The notes: generated by a model not told the origin, from the sequence alone. Positions 1 through 12,254 are shown, counted from the stretch's first letter. The stretch is 64,000 nt of DNA from Neoceratodus forsteri (GCA_016271365.2 JADMNL010000023.1:606456501-606520500), one strand, 5' to 3'. Program-made: numbers and translations.

Positions 1-415
1 AGTTAAGACTATTTGAAGAATGTGTGTCCACATGGGAATTCCTTCCAGACACCAGGGTCCGGATTCAGGAAGAATAACACAGGGCTTGCATCAATCCCTG
101 AGTCAAACCCAGCAAGTGGAGCAGCTGCACCAAAAATGTTGCCACAACGTGCACCCAATTCAAGAAGAGTGGGCACATTCATGCCAATGTTCCTGCTTTA
201 CAGCAATTTGCATCAGTTATTTGGCACATGCCCTTAAAATGGGTACCTGAGGTTGCCACAAGCTAGACCAGAAAATGCTGGAATAAGTGGCGGCAATCAA
301 CGACAGGATTGAGAATCCTGATCACCAGCCAGGAATGCCACAAGCCCCATGCACCATGTGTTCAGTACACTCAGGGCTGTCAGCATTCTCAGGACTTTTC
401 AGAACTGGGCCCCAG
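1..415. other. Unassigned sequence
   Basis: I see no gene, repeat unit or structured element here. Short open frames exist but have no recognisable motif. Confidence 0.5.
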
Positions 416-419
416 ATCT

Positions 420-850
420 CTTAAATAAACGGAGGCTTTCCCTTTAATACATTTTTTATTAATAATAGAAGAAGCTCCTTTCTTTGTTCCAGTAGAAGCC
501 ATTTCAGTCAGTTAAGCAACTCACACTGGTGGGTAGGAAGAGATGCTCCTAACATAAAACATGCAAGAAGATTTGTTGAAACATCCAATTTGATTAACTG
601 ATCAACACCAACCCCTTTCAAATATAATATCCACATACTCTATAATGGGCATAACCATTAGATCTACAATACTCTTCTTACAGCCAGTGATTATGAATGA
701 TGGTGTCTGTAGAGGAATCCTAACCTAGGGACAACCCTTCTTACAATACTGTCAATATGATGTTTCCAGGTGAGATACAAGTTCAGCCATACCATCAGGT
801 ATTTATACACAGGGATCTGGGACAACTGGACTGTGACCATTGTTACAATT
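420..850 (-). mobile_element. L2-like LINE, 3' part of reverse transcriptase ORF
   Basis: Read on the minus strand, this gives the carboxy-terminal part of a non-LTR retrotransposon ORF2. A stretch ending HHIDSIVRRVVPRLGFLYRH (about 691-810) matches the 'KYLGVWLD...LGFLYRN' block that follows the palm domain in L2/Rex-like LINEs. Further along, frames broken by stops give 'DVSTNLLACFMLGA', 'THQCELL' and a 'GKPPFI' block. These match the 'TNAP.RTHHCxLY' and 'LLGKLPPYL' blocks near the end of such ORFs. Many stops and shifts show an old, dead copy. It belongs with the RT core at 1574-2045 on the same strand. About 700 bp of other DNA separates the two. Confidence 0.75.
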
Positions 851-1573
851 GCCAGCTGATCCTCCCCTGCAGCTGACCTCCTGTATGACTTAAATAATGT
901 CACCTCAGATTTTTTGCATTCAAACTGTCTCTCCCTCCCACTTTCCTTTCCCATTCTCTTTCCAATCCCCTGCCACTGTCTACCCCTTATCTCTGCCTCC
1001 ACCACCACACTTTCTTTCCTTGTCTCTCCCCTTCATATTATGACCTCTCCCTGTTACCTCACTACTCCTGCACACATCTTCCTCCGTCATTCCCTAGCTG
1101 GTGCCATACAATTGTCCCTCTGTGGACAGCTGTACCCCATGCACCTCCCCTTACTGTCCCCTTGGTTTAATGTCTCAAGGATGACACCTCTGTCACTTCT
1201 ACGTTGACCCATCTCACTTATGTTGTGGCATTAGTGACTGTTTCCATTACTCTGCTATGACAAGGGCATTTGATCGTATGCATTTTCTAGCCCTTGGTCC
1301 ACTGGGTACCCACCGTTGCACCAACTGCAGCAGTGCCATTACCTTGAATGTTAATTTTGTATTGCTTGCCATGTGATACTTGTGACTGCCTCCAACTTCC
1401 ACTGCTTGACAAGGTCAATCTATTTACTGCTCTTTCTAGCCCTTTGAACCATTGAATTGCACGTATGGGTGTGTCTGTTGGCACCAGTGGGTCGTGGTCT
1501 TCACTAAAATGTCTCTTACATTATTAACCTTTTGTAACTGCAACATGGAAGTGTAGTAACTATGTTAATTTGT
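851..1573. other. Sequence interrupting the L2-like LINE
   Basis: This block lies between two parts of the same minus-strand LINE and has no recognisable LINE coding content. The plus strand is pyrimidine-rich from about 914 to 1230. I could not identify target-site duplications or a family. It may be a separate insertion, or diverged LINE sequence. Confidence 0.4.
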
Positions 1574-2045
1574 TCACTGTTTGTATTGTTCTGTTAAGCC
1601 TGACGTGGAATCTCTGTAAAAGAGTCTCTGACTCATAGGTAATGTAATCTGAAAATTTAATAGAGGAATAAAAACCAAATAATTTTGGATCAGAAAGTCT
1701 TGTAGCCCATTAAAGACCAGAATGAGGTCCACCTGTATCTTAGAAACAGTTGGACTCAAACTATACTGAACCATATTGTCAGCATTCATGTTTACCCCCA
1801 TTTCTGGAAACCATTGCTCGCATCATTCCCATAAAAGGACAACAGCAGGGGCCTAATACAAACCCCTATGGACCTCCCTACTAAACTGCCTCAAATCTTA
1901 TCTCAAGTCCCGTACTTCTACTGACTGCCTACATCCTGTTAAACAGCTCTGAACCAAGTCAATGACAACTCCTTTATGTCCATGTCATGAAATTTTCTTA
2001 TCATGATGCCATGACCTATGGTGTGAACACCTTAAAGACGAAGGC
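1574..2045 (-). mobile_element. L2-like LINE, reverse-transcriptase palm fragment
   Basis: On the minus strand, 'NMNADNMVQYSLSPTVSKIQ' stands where active LINEs have the 'LYADDTVLYSLSPTVSKIQ' catalytic box. It is followed by 'FNGLQDFLIQN', the usual 'NSLQ..L..NKLVLN' helix. Upstream, in broken frames, sits the 'WF..YL.' region and a remnant of the 'GVPQGSVLGPLLF' loop. The catalytic aspartates read AD-N rather than ADD. The fragment continues, after an interruption, in the ORF end at 420-850. It is inactive. Confidence 0.75.
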
Positions 2046-2288
2046 TATGTTAAATAAACAAAAACATGTACTGGGCTAACATTTGTTTCAGTGCACCACT
2101 AACACTTACCTTTAAAGAGCTAGTCAATAAAAATAGCAGAAAAGATATTGTTACACATTTTAATAGGCATTTAGCTGTAACCTTTATTTCTGAAGAATTA
2201 TTTTTCCTATTGCTCATTAGAAAGTTTTTTTATATGATAGTATTATGTTGAATGAGTGGAATATTGCTCTACCTGGCAGCAGACATAT

Positions 2289-2333
2289 CTTTATTTATTT
2301 ATTTATTTAATTAATTATTTTATTTATTTATTA
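2289..2333. repeat. TTTA-rich microsatellite
   Basis: A run of TTTA units with a few TTAA variants. Such runs often mark the reversed 3' tail of a LINE or SINE. The sequence to its right is AT-rich, but I could not assign it. Confidence 0.85.
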
Positions 2334-2801
2334 GATCATCGGTTTACAGACCTTTGAGTCATAGACTCATTTACAAAGGCACCTCGTCAAGAGAGCAATA
2401 TATCACAGCAAACAAAAAATACAGTACATAACACTTACTGTAGATTAAAAGCAACCAGTGTTACAGGCATTCACTGGTGGTACACACTTGGTAATAGGTA
2501 GATCACAGTAGTCATAATATAGGTACATGAATACCATGTCAGGTAGCAACCAGAGATATTTTATTACATTAGTCAGCAGATGTTGCATAAGACCCCAGGT
2601 ATATACAGCAAAAGTAGACAGGGCAGGCCCAGCCTAGGGGTGAAGGTAAGGGCAGGTGGCTGATTATGTGCAGTTGCAGCAGCGAGTGGTTGGCAGATGG
2701 CTTCTGATGGAGACCTTGAAAGGACCAAACTTAGTGGAGTCAGCTATATTGGCTTGAGGAATTGAACCAGGAGGAGCCCGATAGCAAAAGGATCTATCAA
2801 G
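2334..2801. other. Unassigned sequence
   Basis: No coding or repeat identity recognised. It might be the body of a SINE or LINE whose tail is the adjacent TTTA run, but no box A/B or RT motif is visible. Confidence 0.4.
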
Positions 2802-2962
2802 TTCTATTCCGCCCACTACATCATCATCACAGTGACTTCACTGACAGTGACATCACAGATGACTGACTTGGGAGCTACTGAGTGGCTCTTTCTGAGCAGC
2901 TGTGATGTCACAGCCAGTTAAGTCACAATTCTGATGATGAAACGGGAGGAACAGAACAAATA
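2802..2962. mobile_element. Short palindromic (MITE-like) element
   Basis: The left arm (about 2804-2858) starts with GTTCTATTCCGCCCA and runs through CATCATCATCA to GTGACATCACA. Its reverse complement recurs in the right arm (about 2905-2958), which ends GGAGGAACAGAAC. Arms are about 55 bp and roughly three-quarters identical, with a spacer of about 45 bp. No ORF is present. The palindromic form and lack of coding suit a non-autonomous DNA element. I did not see a clear target-site duplication. Confidence 0.6.
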
Positions 2963-3579
2963 TGGAGCTGCCAGTCAGAGTGCTATTCCACATATCACAT
3001 CCACTAATATCAGGTAAACAAATATTCTACTTAACCAAAGGGGAAAAAATAATACAGTTGTAAAAGGTAATAGCTGACTGCTTTTAAAACAAATATTAAT
3101 TTTAGGTGGCACACTAGCTATCTAAACCAAAAAATGAACCTATAGCAGTTCCTTGTGAGAACACAGAGATAAATGCAGGCAACATGAGTTTGCTGTGCAA
3201 ATTTTTATTTTCACCATCACAAAGTCATTCATTACAACACAGTACACATGACCATTGCCATATCTAAATTAGAGCATTATTAGCTTCACCAGGTGTTGGT
3301 ATGCACAAGATTCTCAGCCACCACAAAATTTGCACCAAATATAGGCAGTTCCACCTCACGTGGTGCCAGTATTAGGGCCTGAGTCACTATGGCACCAAAT
3401 GTCTTCGTCTCTGACCCTCTTTTGTAGGTGGACTCAGCACCCCATGCCCCTTCATGGGGGCTGTGTTCCCCAACCCCCAACTATAGATACTAACTCTGGG
3501 GCTGACCTTGGGGAGTGGGTGGTGAACCCGACATTTAGTGTGTTAGTGACTTGGCACCCTGATGACCTGCAGTGAAGTT
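2963..3579. other. Unassigned sequence
   Basis: Open frames of 64 and 71 codons occur on opposite strands but overlap each other and carry no recognisable motif. I regard them as chance. Confidence 0.45.
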
Positions 3580-3728
3580 AGGCAGAAGGGTTTGCTGTTC
3601 TGACAGGCAGATGATATTGGTTGCAGCCATTAATCCACAGGACTAATTGTTTTCAGGACTCTGGGCAGACTAGGTGGGCCAAGCAGTCCTTATTTGCCAT
3701 CAAATTCTACGTTTCTATGTTTCTAGGA
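3580..3728 (+). mobile_element. CR1-type LINE 3' end fragment
   Basis: This contains the block GGGCAGACTAGGTGGGCCAA followed by 'GCAGTCCTTATTTGCCATCA' and the terminal TTTCTATG repeats. The same tail occurs at 41450-41505 and 49935-49995, and inverted at 46733-46797. In the copy at 40795-41510 it directly follows CR1-like ORF2 coding, so I assign it to that family. Only the 3' untranslated end is present here. Confidence 0.75.
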
Positions 3729-4199
3729 CTTGTATTTGAAGAAGATGCATGGTCACTGAAATATAAGCGAGATGCGATCATTGTTGAACAGTAGCAGATC
3801 GGAGGAGATCCAAGTTTTGAGCTACAAAATTATTGCCAGAATACAAGTCCAACATTTGCCTCAACAAGCCCAGGACCATTTGCACAAAGGACAAACTCCC
3901 AAAGTCCCTGACATGTAGAACTATTAACTTGGCTGTGAAGAACAGGGATGTTAGAGCACTGAGGTGTTCTTGTAGCATCACAGAACCACAAGAGCAATGC
4001 TTGAGTAGAAATATGCTGTCACTAGAACACAAGGTATACTAGCAACCAATTTTCAGTTAGAGTGTTTTTTATCTTGTAGTATAACACACGATTTGTCCAT
4101 TTTGCAAACTCAAATCAATATATTATTTATACCATTAGAGATGAGCATTTACTCAATTGTACTGCCTACAACAGATGCATAAAAATGTAGGATTTAAAC
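3729..4199. other. Unassigned sequence
   Basis: Nothing recognisable. Overlapping antisense frames of 69 and 84 codons are considered chance. Confidence 0.45.
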
Positions 4200-7100
4200 A
4201 CCAAGGGTTGGATTTTGAAACGAAGGATGTTGATGGACAGTAGGGGTAACATTTTGTGAACCATTTTTCATGCTCTTTCTATCTATACAGACTCAGGGAC
4301 CTGTTTGGAATCAGGGGCAGATGTGGGGGAGGATGGGGATTGATTAGTTTGATGTTGGGTTGTCTGTTCTGAACTTCTGTGGGAGGAGAGTATGGAGGTG
4401 TTTAATTCCTGAATGGGTATGGTTTTATGTGATTACATCTTTCAGTGTTTTCTTGTTCTTAAATAGAAAATCGTAGCTGCAGAATTGCTCACAAAATAGT
4501 ATGGACAACTCCAAAGTTGCTGGTAAATCAGATTTGGAGTAACATAGATCATGGTTGGCCTTTTACATAGGGTCCTGGAACATCAGTGATTTGAAATCCC
4601 ATATTAAACGTAAGACCGTGTTAGCCAAAATTAAAAGTATGAAAACTGATGTTATCTGCCTACAGGAGATGCAAATGAGTGAGGGTGAAGGTAATCATAT
4701 GCAAATAAACTGGGGTGTGGGGTGAAGAATGGTATGGATTCTACTTTTCTGCAAGGTACTGCTATATGGTTTTGGCCTCACTTTCCTGGGGTAGTTACTA
4801 AGGTGAGTGCTGACTCAGGGGCAGGTATATTCTGGTGCAGGTGATGAACATGGGACATAAGGTGGCTATTGGCTCCATATATGATCACAGTGTCACCTGC
4901 CCTTACTTCTTCCACTGGTTCTCATTGCAGATGGCAGACTTTGAAGGGCTGTAGATATTATGTGGTGATTATAATTGTGTCAGGGACACAATATTAGATA
5001 GATCCTCCAAAACTATTACCCCATGTCCAACAATGTAAAGCATTTATTCAGCTGATGTCGGACCATGTCTTGATAGATGTATGGAGACACACGTCCCCTG
5101 CAGACAGAGACTATACATACTAATGTCATTCAGCTGCCAGCTATGCCAGATTAGATGCCATTTTGATTTCCCAAAACGAATCCTTTCTATTCACTCTGTG
5201 CCGCATGATTCTATCTTTGTCACAGATCATGCTCCTGTGTTTCTTAATTTGCAAGGCTGGGGGTCTCCCAACAGATAAGCTCTGGAAGTTAGAACCGGTC
5301 CTTCTAAGAAAACCTGAATTTATTCCCATATCAAGGAGCAGATACAAGTGCATCTCAATCATAACAGCAGAGGAGATACATCTGTTACTACCAGGTGGGA
5401 GGCACTGAAAGCAGTCTTGAGAGGGGCCATCATTTCATACTCCTGCCACAAAAGAAAACTGAAACCCCAAACTGACTACCCTGGAACAACAAATATCCCA
5501 TGTCAAGAGGCTACAAAGTCCACTCCCACACCTGATGATTATCAGGAGTTGAAAACATTGAAGTGGGAATAATGTAAGTGATCTAGCTCTAAAACAGAAT
5601 GTGCTATCTTAATGATCCAGGCAACAAACTACTTTGAAGGAGATCTGGAGGAAGTTGCTGACATGGCAGTTAAAGCACAGAGACAGTGTTAAAACCATAG
5701 CCCAAATTAAAGGTAAAGACGAGGTACCAAATACACTGATGGGGACATAGGGACAGCTTTATGGCATTCTGTCAGGAACTGTGCATCTCTGAAGTGCATC
5801 CAACAGAGAGGATATTCAGGCTTTCTTAACAAAAGCCATGATCCTCACAATTGATCTACAGAGTAAGCATAATATGGAGAAGGATATTACTTGGGATGAA
5901 ATTTGAAAGTTAAACATCATCTTAAGGGGGGGACATTGGGGCTGGATGGATTCTATATAGATTTTACAAGGCCTTTGGTATGGAGCTGCAGGAACTGCTT
6001 TGTGCTAAGATATCACAGTGCCTGAGTGTGGCAGGTTGCCACCATCCACGTGGTCAGCCATTATCACTGTTCTCCCAAACCCGGTAAAGATCCAGTGCTT
6101 TTTGGATCATACAGACCAATCTGCCTGCTTACAGCAGACTATAAAATCATATCCCGGATGCTGGCCTGCAGGTTGGAACCAAACTCCCCACAATTATATA
6201 TGCTGACCAGGTTGGTTTTGTACAGGGCTGCCAAGGTAAGCCCAATGTTGAGAAGGCGATGAATATTATTTGGTGGTGGGCAGGATGGGGTCCAACCCTG
6301 GGGTAGCTGTCCTGGTCCTCAATGCTGTGAAGGCTTTGACCACATGGAGTGTGTGTACATGTTTGCAGCTCTCAAGAAACTTGGTTTGGGAGAAAATATG
6401 TTAAATGGATCTCAGCACTGTACCAGAGTCCTGTGGCCCAGGGTTTGGTAAATAATAGGCTTATGATACTATTTTCTCTCCAAGGGAACCAGGCAGGATG
6501 CCTCCTGCCCCATTGTTATATGTTATGTCCCTTGAGCCACTGGCTGTGGTAATAAGGGCTGACCTCAGATTAAAGGCTTTCAATCAGGCCAGCAGCATTA
6601 CCAGGTACCATTATTTGCTGATGACCTTTTGATTTACCTAGGTAAGCCCAATGATGGTTTTCCTAGAGTACATCAAATTCTGAGTATAGCAGCATTTATA
6701 GCCATAAAATTAACTGGACCAAAGTGAAATTATGCCTGTTGGGCAAGGGCTGCACATACACACACACGGTCCATAATTCCTTGAATATGAAAGTGGTCAA
6801 TACACTACAATACTCGGAGTAAACATTGCCAAAAAGGTTCCAAATTATTTCATGACAACTATGCTAGATTGGTCAACTGCATAAAATATGACTGTGAGAG
6901 GTGGAGGGCCTCAGTATTACAGGTTGAGTTAACACTATTAAAATTAATATACTACCCAAATGTCTTTACTCTTTCAGAATCTATCCTTTTGAGTTCCTGA
7001 AAAGTTTTTAAAATTGCTAAACTGTGTTTTACATAGAATTCTCTGTGGTAGAAAAAGTACCTTCTTACCCTGGAATATGTTGCAGCTTCGTTTACTAAAA

Positions 7101-8490
7101 GGGTACTGTCCAATCAGAAATATTACTACAGAGCAGCTCAGTTGGCACTCTTGACGGAGACAGCTAAGGAGAACCCACCAGACTGGCTGACACTTGAGGA
7201 AGGGTATTATGAGGCAGGTTTAATACAAGGTCATTTATTACCAGCCTTAATTAACATGTCCCTTTCTTCAAAAGGGAACCCCTACACTAGGCAATTAGTT
7301 AGGATTTAGCTGGGTGTCAACAAATTCATCAGTCATCCAAAGGGATAGCACCTCGAGAAGGCCTTATAGCAGTTTGTAAACAGATGAGAGGTTATAATGT
7401 TCCTTGCACCAAGCATTGTCAGGATGGGGTAAGAAAGGGTTAAAGCTCTTGGGCAACCTTCATGGGGGGTCAGAAATCCTGACACAGCCTGGCTCCAGAC
7501 TCCTCACAGCATTATATAGATTGTTTGTGGGAGTGACCTCCCACCCCACACACACATGTCATAGCATAGGAGTGTTGGAATGATGATCTGGATATGGTGA
7601 TGGGGAGGCAAGTGGCAAGCAGCAATTAATCATGTGCACACATGTTCTAGCTCCTGTTAACTGAGAAGAGTTCAGTTTATTTCTCTTTACTGGACCTACA
7701 GCACCTCACACTGAAAAGCTACATCAGTAAAAGGACTCATGATCCTGGTTGTCCTAAATGTTGTTCAGTGGATGGGGACTACATACAGTAAATATGGCAC
7801 TGATGTGTAGCAAGATAGCACCATTTTGAGTTGAGATGCATAAAACTGTGGGATGGATATTGGGTGCTCACTTCCTAGTAGCCCCTTGGAGTTTATGCTG
7901 GGCACTGGAGATTCTCAGGCATTTAGCTGTGGAAATAGAGCCTGACATAGACTGTGGGAATTGCACTGATCAATGCTCGAAAAACTGTAGGACAGCACTG
8001 GCTGAGTTCTTTCCACCTACAATAGCCCACTGGCTGAATAATCTATTATTACGTAAGAGGTGCTAGAGTTATCATTTTAATAACATAGGCCAGGAGCACA
8101 GGTTTCACCACAGATGGTGGCCAGTGCTGCATGCCATCCAGTCCAATGTGTTCTCCTTTTAAGTACAGGGCTTCATCAGTTCAAATTGTCTGTGGGGTCC
8201 CCTGCCTGCTACTGCCTTTGAATTACAATGATATGTTTATAATAGTGGTTTATTGGTACCCCAGTGCTCAATAAGCTCTACCGCATCTATGTGCTTGTGC
8301 TCAGAACTGTTAGGTTTTATGCTTGTTTGTTTTTCAGCAAAACTGACTGTCTCTTCTGGAGATGCCTGTAGTCAACGTTCTTACTTAATATTGTATTTTA
8401 CTACCTCAGTTCGATACACTGTTCTGTATATAAACTCTAATTCTGCAGTACTTCAATACAATATGTTTACAAAAAGTTAAGAAATAAAAG
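4200..8490 (+). mobile_element. Degenerate L1-type LINE, ORF2 and 3' end
   Basis: The order of domains is that of L1 ORF2. The endonuclease start is near 4570 ('KTDVICLQEMQ'). The endonuclease end is near 5120-5270 ('SIFVTDHAPVFLNL' for the usual ISDHAPV). The linker near 5350-5570 has 'WEALKAVLRGAIISYS'. The RT fingers near 5940-6240 include 'LDGF' and 'ADQVGFVQG'. The palm near 6380-6500 has 'KWISALYQSPVAQGLVN'. The catalytic FADDLLIYLGKPND lies near 6614. The carboxy-terminal domain reaches about 8090 ('EMHKTVGWILGAH', 'TIAHWLNNLL'). Stops and frameshifts are scattered throughout, so it is dead. Sequence from 8100 to about 8490, with an AATAAA-like signal near the end, is probably its 3' UTR. 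I do not see ORF1; 4200-4550 may be the inter-ORF region. Confidence 0.85.
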
Positions 8491-8964
8491 ATGACTGTTC
8501 TGAAAGTGTCTTCCTGGTCTCCATGGAGACCCATTTTCACATAGGGTATTCTTAGTATCTGGTCCTGTATTGTAGAATGCTCTGCCTCATGTAAGCCTGG
8601 GGTCCTTGAGTACTGCTGTGCACCTCATGGAGGAGGCCAGCCTGAGTTCTTTCTGTTGAAGGACAATTGGGTGTTGAAGATAATGATGCAGTGCATCCAC
8701 CAGGGAAGCAATATGGCATATCTAATGGGTGACGCCAGAATATTACTCCTCCATTAATATACATCCTCCAACCACACACAGCATCTTCCTAAAAGCAATG
8801 ACAATGACTTAGCAGCAATATTCAATACACCAGACTTAAAATGCGAAAGCAAGCAGATTTATTAAAAGGACACAGTAGTAATGAAAAACAGGACAAAAGG
8901 AAAACGAGAATAAAATAGAAAGAACATATATCTCTAAATTATATATGCACTGCAACAACCACCA
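8491..8964. other. Unassigned sequence with A-rich stretch
   Basis: A purine-rich, A-rich stretch lies at about 8840-8940. A 75-codon minus-strand frame (8552-8779) has no recognisable motif. No repeat family identified. Confidence 0.4.
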
Positions 8965-9245
8965 TCACGGCTGCTGTGTTTGCAGACCTCACCAAGCCAT
9001 TTGAGCTTGTTGACCATTGCATTTTGATAATATATTACTTAGAATTTTTCAGCTGATGTTCTGTGGTTTATAGATTACCTAAACATCAGTCTTGCAAAAT
9101 TCTGATTGATGGTTCTTACTCTGGTGATTGTAAAGTTTCTGTGAAATACCCAAGATCTATCCTTGGTCATTTATTGTTTATTTTGTTTATTAATTCCCTT
9201 CCTAAAGTTTGCACTCACACCAAGATTAAATGTGCCACATGTGCA
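8965..9245 (+). mobile_element. LINE reverse-transcriptase fragment (L2/CR1 group)
   Basis: The translated frames give 'AVFADLTKPFELVDHCIL' (the usual 'AVFxDLTKAFDxVDHxIL' motif with the first catalytic Asp region), then 'LWFIDYLKHQS'. Next comes 'RSILGHLLFILFINSLP', which matches 'GSxLGPLLFxLFINDLP', and 'CTHTKI'. The stretch covers the RT palm up to just before the second catalytic box, where similarity stops abruptly at about 9245. At least one frameshift is present. A pseudogenic piece. Confidence 0.75.
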
Positions 9246-9935
9246 AGTGCTGCAGGTCCTTCTTGGGCTGAAGACAGATGCACCTTCTTCCCCCTGGCTC
9301 CCCAAATGACTATTTGTGGGGACCAAAGAAGAAGATGCTTCTGCCTTCTGGGCAGCACTGAATCTCTGGCTGCTCAGTAAGGGGCTGCTGGCGTCTTAGA
9401 GCCCTTTAAGTTAGGCCACTAAATTGTGGGGAAGCTGCATGCTGAAGGTCCATAGGTCTCTCTGTCATTTTCAAGTTTAGGCTGCAAACCCCTTAAAGAG
9501 ACAGATGTATTCTAGCCTAGATGTGTCCCTCATAGATTACATAACAATCTGCTTTGCCTATAGTTTATTGATTTTACTCACTGATATTTACTGAAACACT
9601 TAACTCTGGTGATTTTTTTTTCTGCCGTGTCCTTCTTTGACTCTTTTGATTGTGATTTCATAATGGGCTCTGAGCATTTGGAAGGGTGCAATATACATAA
9701 AGCCCTACTACTCTATGGGTGGAGGCACTGTGCAAACTACATTAGAATTTTAACTTAACATCTTTGGGTAATGAATCCCGCTATCATTACTGACCCAGGT
9801 CCATCAACTTTATTTGGACACATATGGCAGGGTAGTGTACTGTCATGTACAGTGACTCAGTACATATTCTGAAGCACCACCGTGATCACCTGATTACAAC
9901 CTGGACATTCCCAGGAGTCCTATGTATGTCAAGAA
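9246..9935. other. Unassigned sequence
   Basis: No gene or repeat recognised. It lies upstream of the gag-like region and could include its 5' LTR, but no TG...CA ends or primer-binding site could be fixed. Confidence 0.35.
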
Positions 9936-9939
9936 CTGT

Positions 9940-11010
9940 TTTGAAAAGTCCAAATGACCTTCCAGAAGGTTGACAATTGGTGACATGCTGAAGGGTTGGA
10001 TGCAAAGAGGATGATATTGGTCACTAATGTCCATGAGTGTCCCAATAAAGATGACATTTGGGATGTTGTGCCAAAGGAGCTCCAGGGAACTGGGAAACTG
10101 AAAGCCCAGCATCTGACTTACAATCCAACTTCTAAAACTGTAAAGGTTACTGCCAACAGTAATAAGAATATAGATCCTTTGCAGTTACTTCACTATTACC
10201 TCCGAGGTTACCACAGAAGTGTGGCATCTGCTCAGCTAAGGAAGCACTGAAAAGACGGATAAAACACTGAGCCAGTCACAAGCAAAGAACTGCCTTGCTT
10301 GTCAGTGAAGGAAGAATTGTGCAAGACCTGCAGGCATTTGTAGCACCAGGTTGGAATGCAGTGACATCAGCAGAGTCATTATTCTGTGCAGTGGGACCCT
10401 TGATGGAGAAGGCCCAGAAGCCATTGAGAGAGTACAAAGAGTACCATAGACTGAGAATGTTCTCTGGAATCAGGCCTACCCCAGCATGGAGGAGAACATT
10501 GATAGCTGGGTAGAACAGGCTACCCAGATGGTGCAGAACTTGACCTCTTCCATTGACAAGAAGATGACAAAAATAGGTGAATGACTCAGAGGACTTACAC
10601 TCAACTCCATGTGGTGCTGAAGGCCACTCCACCTAATACAATCCTGCTAGACTCTTTCTCTCTCTTCATACTTAAATGTATGTTTTGGTGTGAGAAGAAA
10701 CATGGGCAAGTATTTACAAAGTTGCCATTTAAGGAACAGAATGACGGTGTCAGGCTCTTGGTCATTCTGATATGGATGGACAAACTGGCACAGAGGGCAC
10801 ACTGGAAAGGCAGCTATCTTATCAGTTGAAAACTTAGGCAACAACCAAGCAGAGCAAATGTTGCAAGGGCCCATCTACCCTGACCAGATGCTGACCAATC
10901 TGCATCTAAGTGACTGGTCAGCCCAGTTACTCCAGGATGGAGAGCTTATTAGAGAGTTATGGGAACAGGAAGCATGAGTGCTCAAAGAACAGACACCCGA
11001 GTACTCAGAG
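9940..11010 (+). pseudogene. PNMA/ZCCHC12-type gag pseudogene (retroelement gag)
   Basis: The frames resemble the paraneoplastic Ma antigen (PNMA) and gypsy-Gag family. The amino end has 'MDAKRMILVTNV', the RRM-like start where PNMA proteins have a GM....LLV.GIP pattern. Near 10300-10470 come 'EGRIVQDLQAFVAPGWN', 'SAESL' and 'YHRLRMFSGIRPTP', which match the capsid entry motif 'Y..LR.FSG..PTP.GEE.F..W'. This continues in another frame as 'NIDSWVEQATQMVQNLT' and 'LRGLTLN' (for SLRGPAL). The capsid end near 10855-10975 reads 'EQMLQGPIYPDQMLTNLHLS'. At least three frameshifts or stops break it. No protease, RT or CCHC knuckle follows, so it is a solo gag remnant. I infer a Ty3/gypsy-derived insertion, not a domesticated gene, because it is broken. 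Confidence 0.7.
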
Positions 11011-11204
11011 GGGACTCACCATGACATGCCAGTAAGCAAAACCATTGCAGTATGCCAGTTCTTCTGTGATCTGCAGGTGCAGATAGACAGATTGATGGAG
11101 TTGTTGTTGGGTCTTTAGACAGGCTGTATGACATTCTGCAGGAGAGAGATTACTTGAAGAGGACCCCCAAGGCAAGACCTGCTGTGGTGAGGGACTCACA
11201 ATGG

Positions 11205-12254
11205 CATCAAGTTGAAATCAGTGTGTGTGTGGGTTAAGGATAAAAAAGCAAGGTGGGCCAATATGTCATCAGACAAGTAGAGAAGATATAGTCTTCTATT
11301 GTATGCTATTTGAACACTGACACCTCTACTATGAACACAGTACAGCGACACAGAGATGGTTCATTGTACTGTCACCGTTGGACCCAGCACTGCTTTCTCG
11401 GGATCTTGCACTCTCTCCAAATCAACTCTGACTCAGAGTCGATTATCTTAAGTATGGGGGTGTGTGGTACAGAGCCCCTGCATGGGGGTTCAGGGGCAAA
11501 GCCACTCCAAAAAACACAGTGTTCTCGACAGAGTTATGTCAACAGCATTTGTGGTCAACATAAATCCATCGCTGTAATGTCAGTTGACAAAATATTTGTC
11601 AAACCCGCATTGTAGAGCCTTCTTCTGTAACTGTGGGTAGCAACAGACTTAGCTATGCACTGAAGCAATGACCACTACCCGTTGTGCCTTTAATCATTAT
11701 CTTGCTTGTGTATTCATCCAGCCAGCTACTTGTGAGTGCTTAAAAAGCAAAATGTGTTTTTATTAACTTGTTATAGAATCCAAGAGCCTAGCCAGGTGTG
11801 TGTCCCTCCTCCATGTGTTGTACACCAAGTGCTATAACAGTTTTTAACTACTTAAATTCTTTCTGTAATAATCTCTGTCTTCATTCTGTTTTGCTCTCTC
11901 CCTCCCTCCCTGGCTCCCCTCATCTCAGCTGATCAGTCATCTCCTGTAAGAGATGAACTGGCCTCTTCATGTTTCTTCCACTTTTGCTTCTGAGCCAGCT
12001 TGTAATAGAACCATGAACTCCTACCTGGGTAAGAAACCCTTGGTCCCTACAGCACTCACAGGGCAACTTAAGCATTTCAGTATTTTCCCGCCTGCACCTG
12101 GAAAGTAACTTTGCTCAGCATACCTTTCCTGGACAGCAATTTTAAATTAATAAATTTTAAATAAATAAAATAACATTTTCAGAGAGCTGGCAGACTAGGT
12201 AAAACTAGTTTTGATTTAAACCATCTAAAATAGTAAAGTAAATCCATGCTTGTA
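11205..12254 (+). other. Possible LTR region after the gag remnant, otherwise unassigned
   Basis: A purine tract near 11450-11461 (AGTATGGGGGTG) is followed by TGTGGTACAGAGCCCC at about 11462. That would suit a polypurine tract and LTR start. A matching CCTACA end could lie near 12052, giving about 590 bp, but no second copy exists here to test it. The stretch 11885-11935 is CT-rich and 12133-12175 is AT-rich. Nothing else is recognised. Confidence 0.25.
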
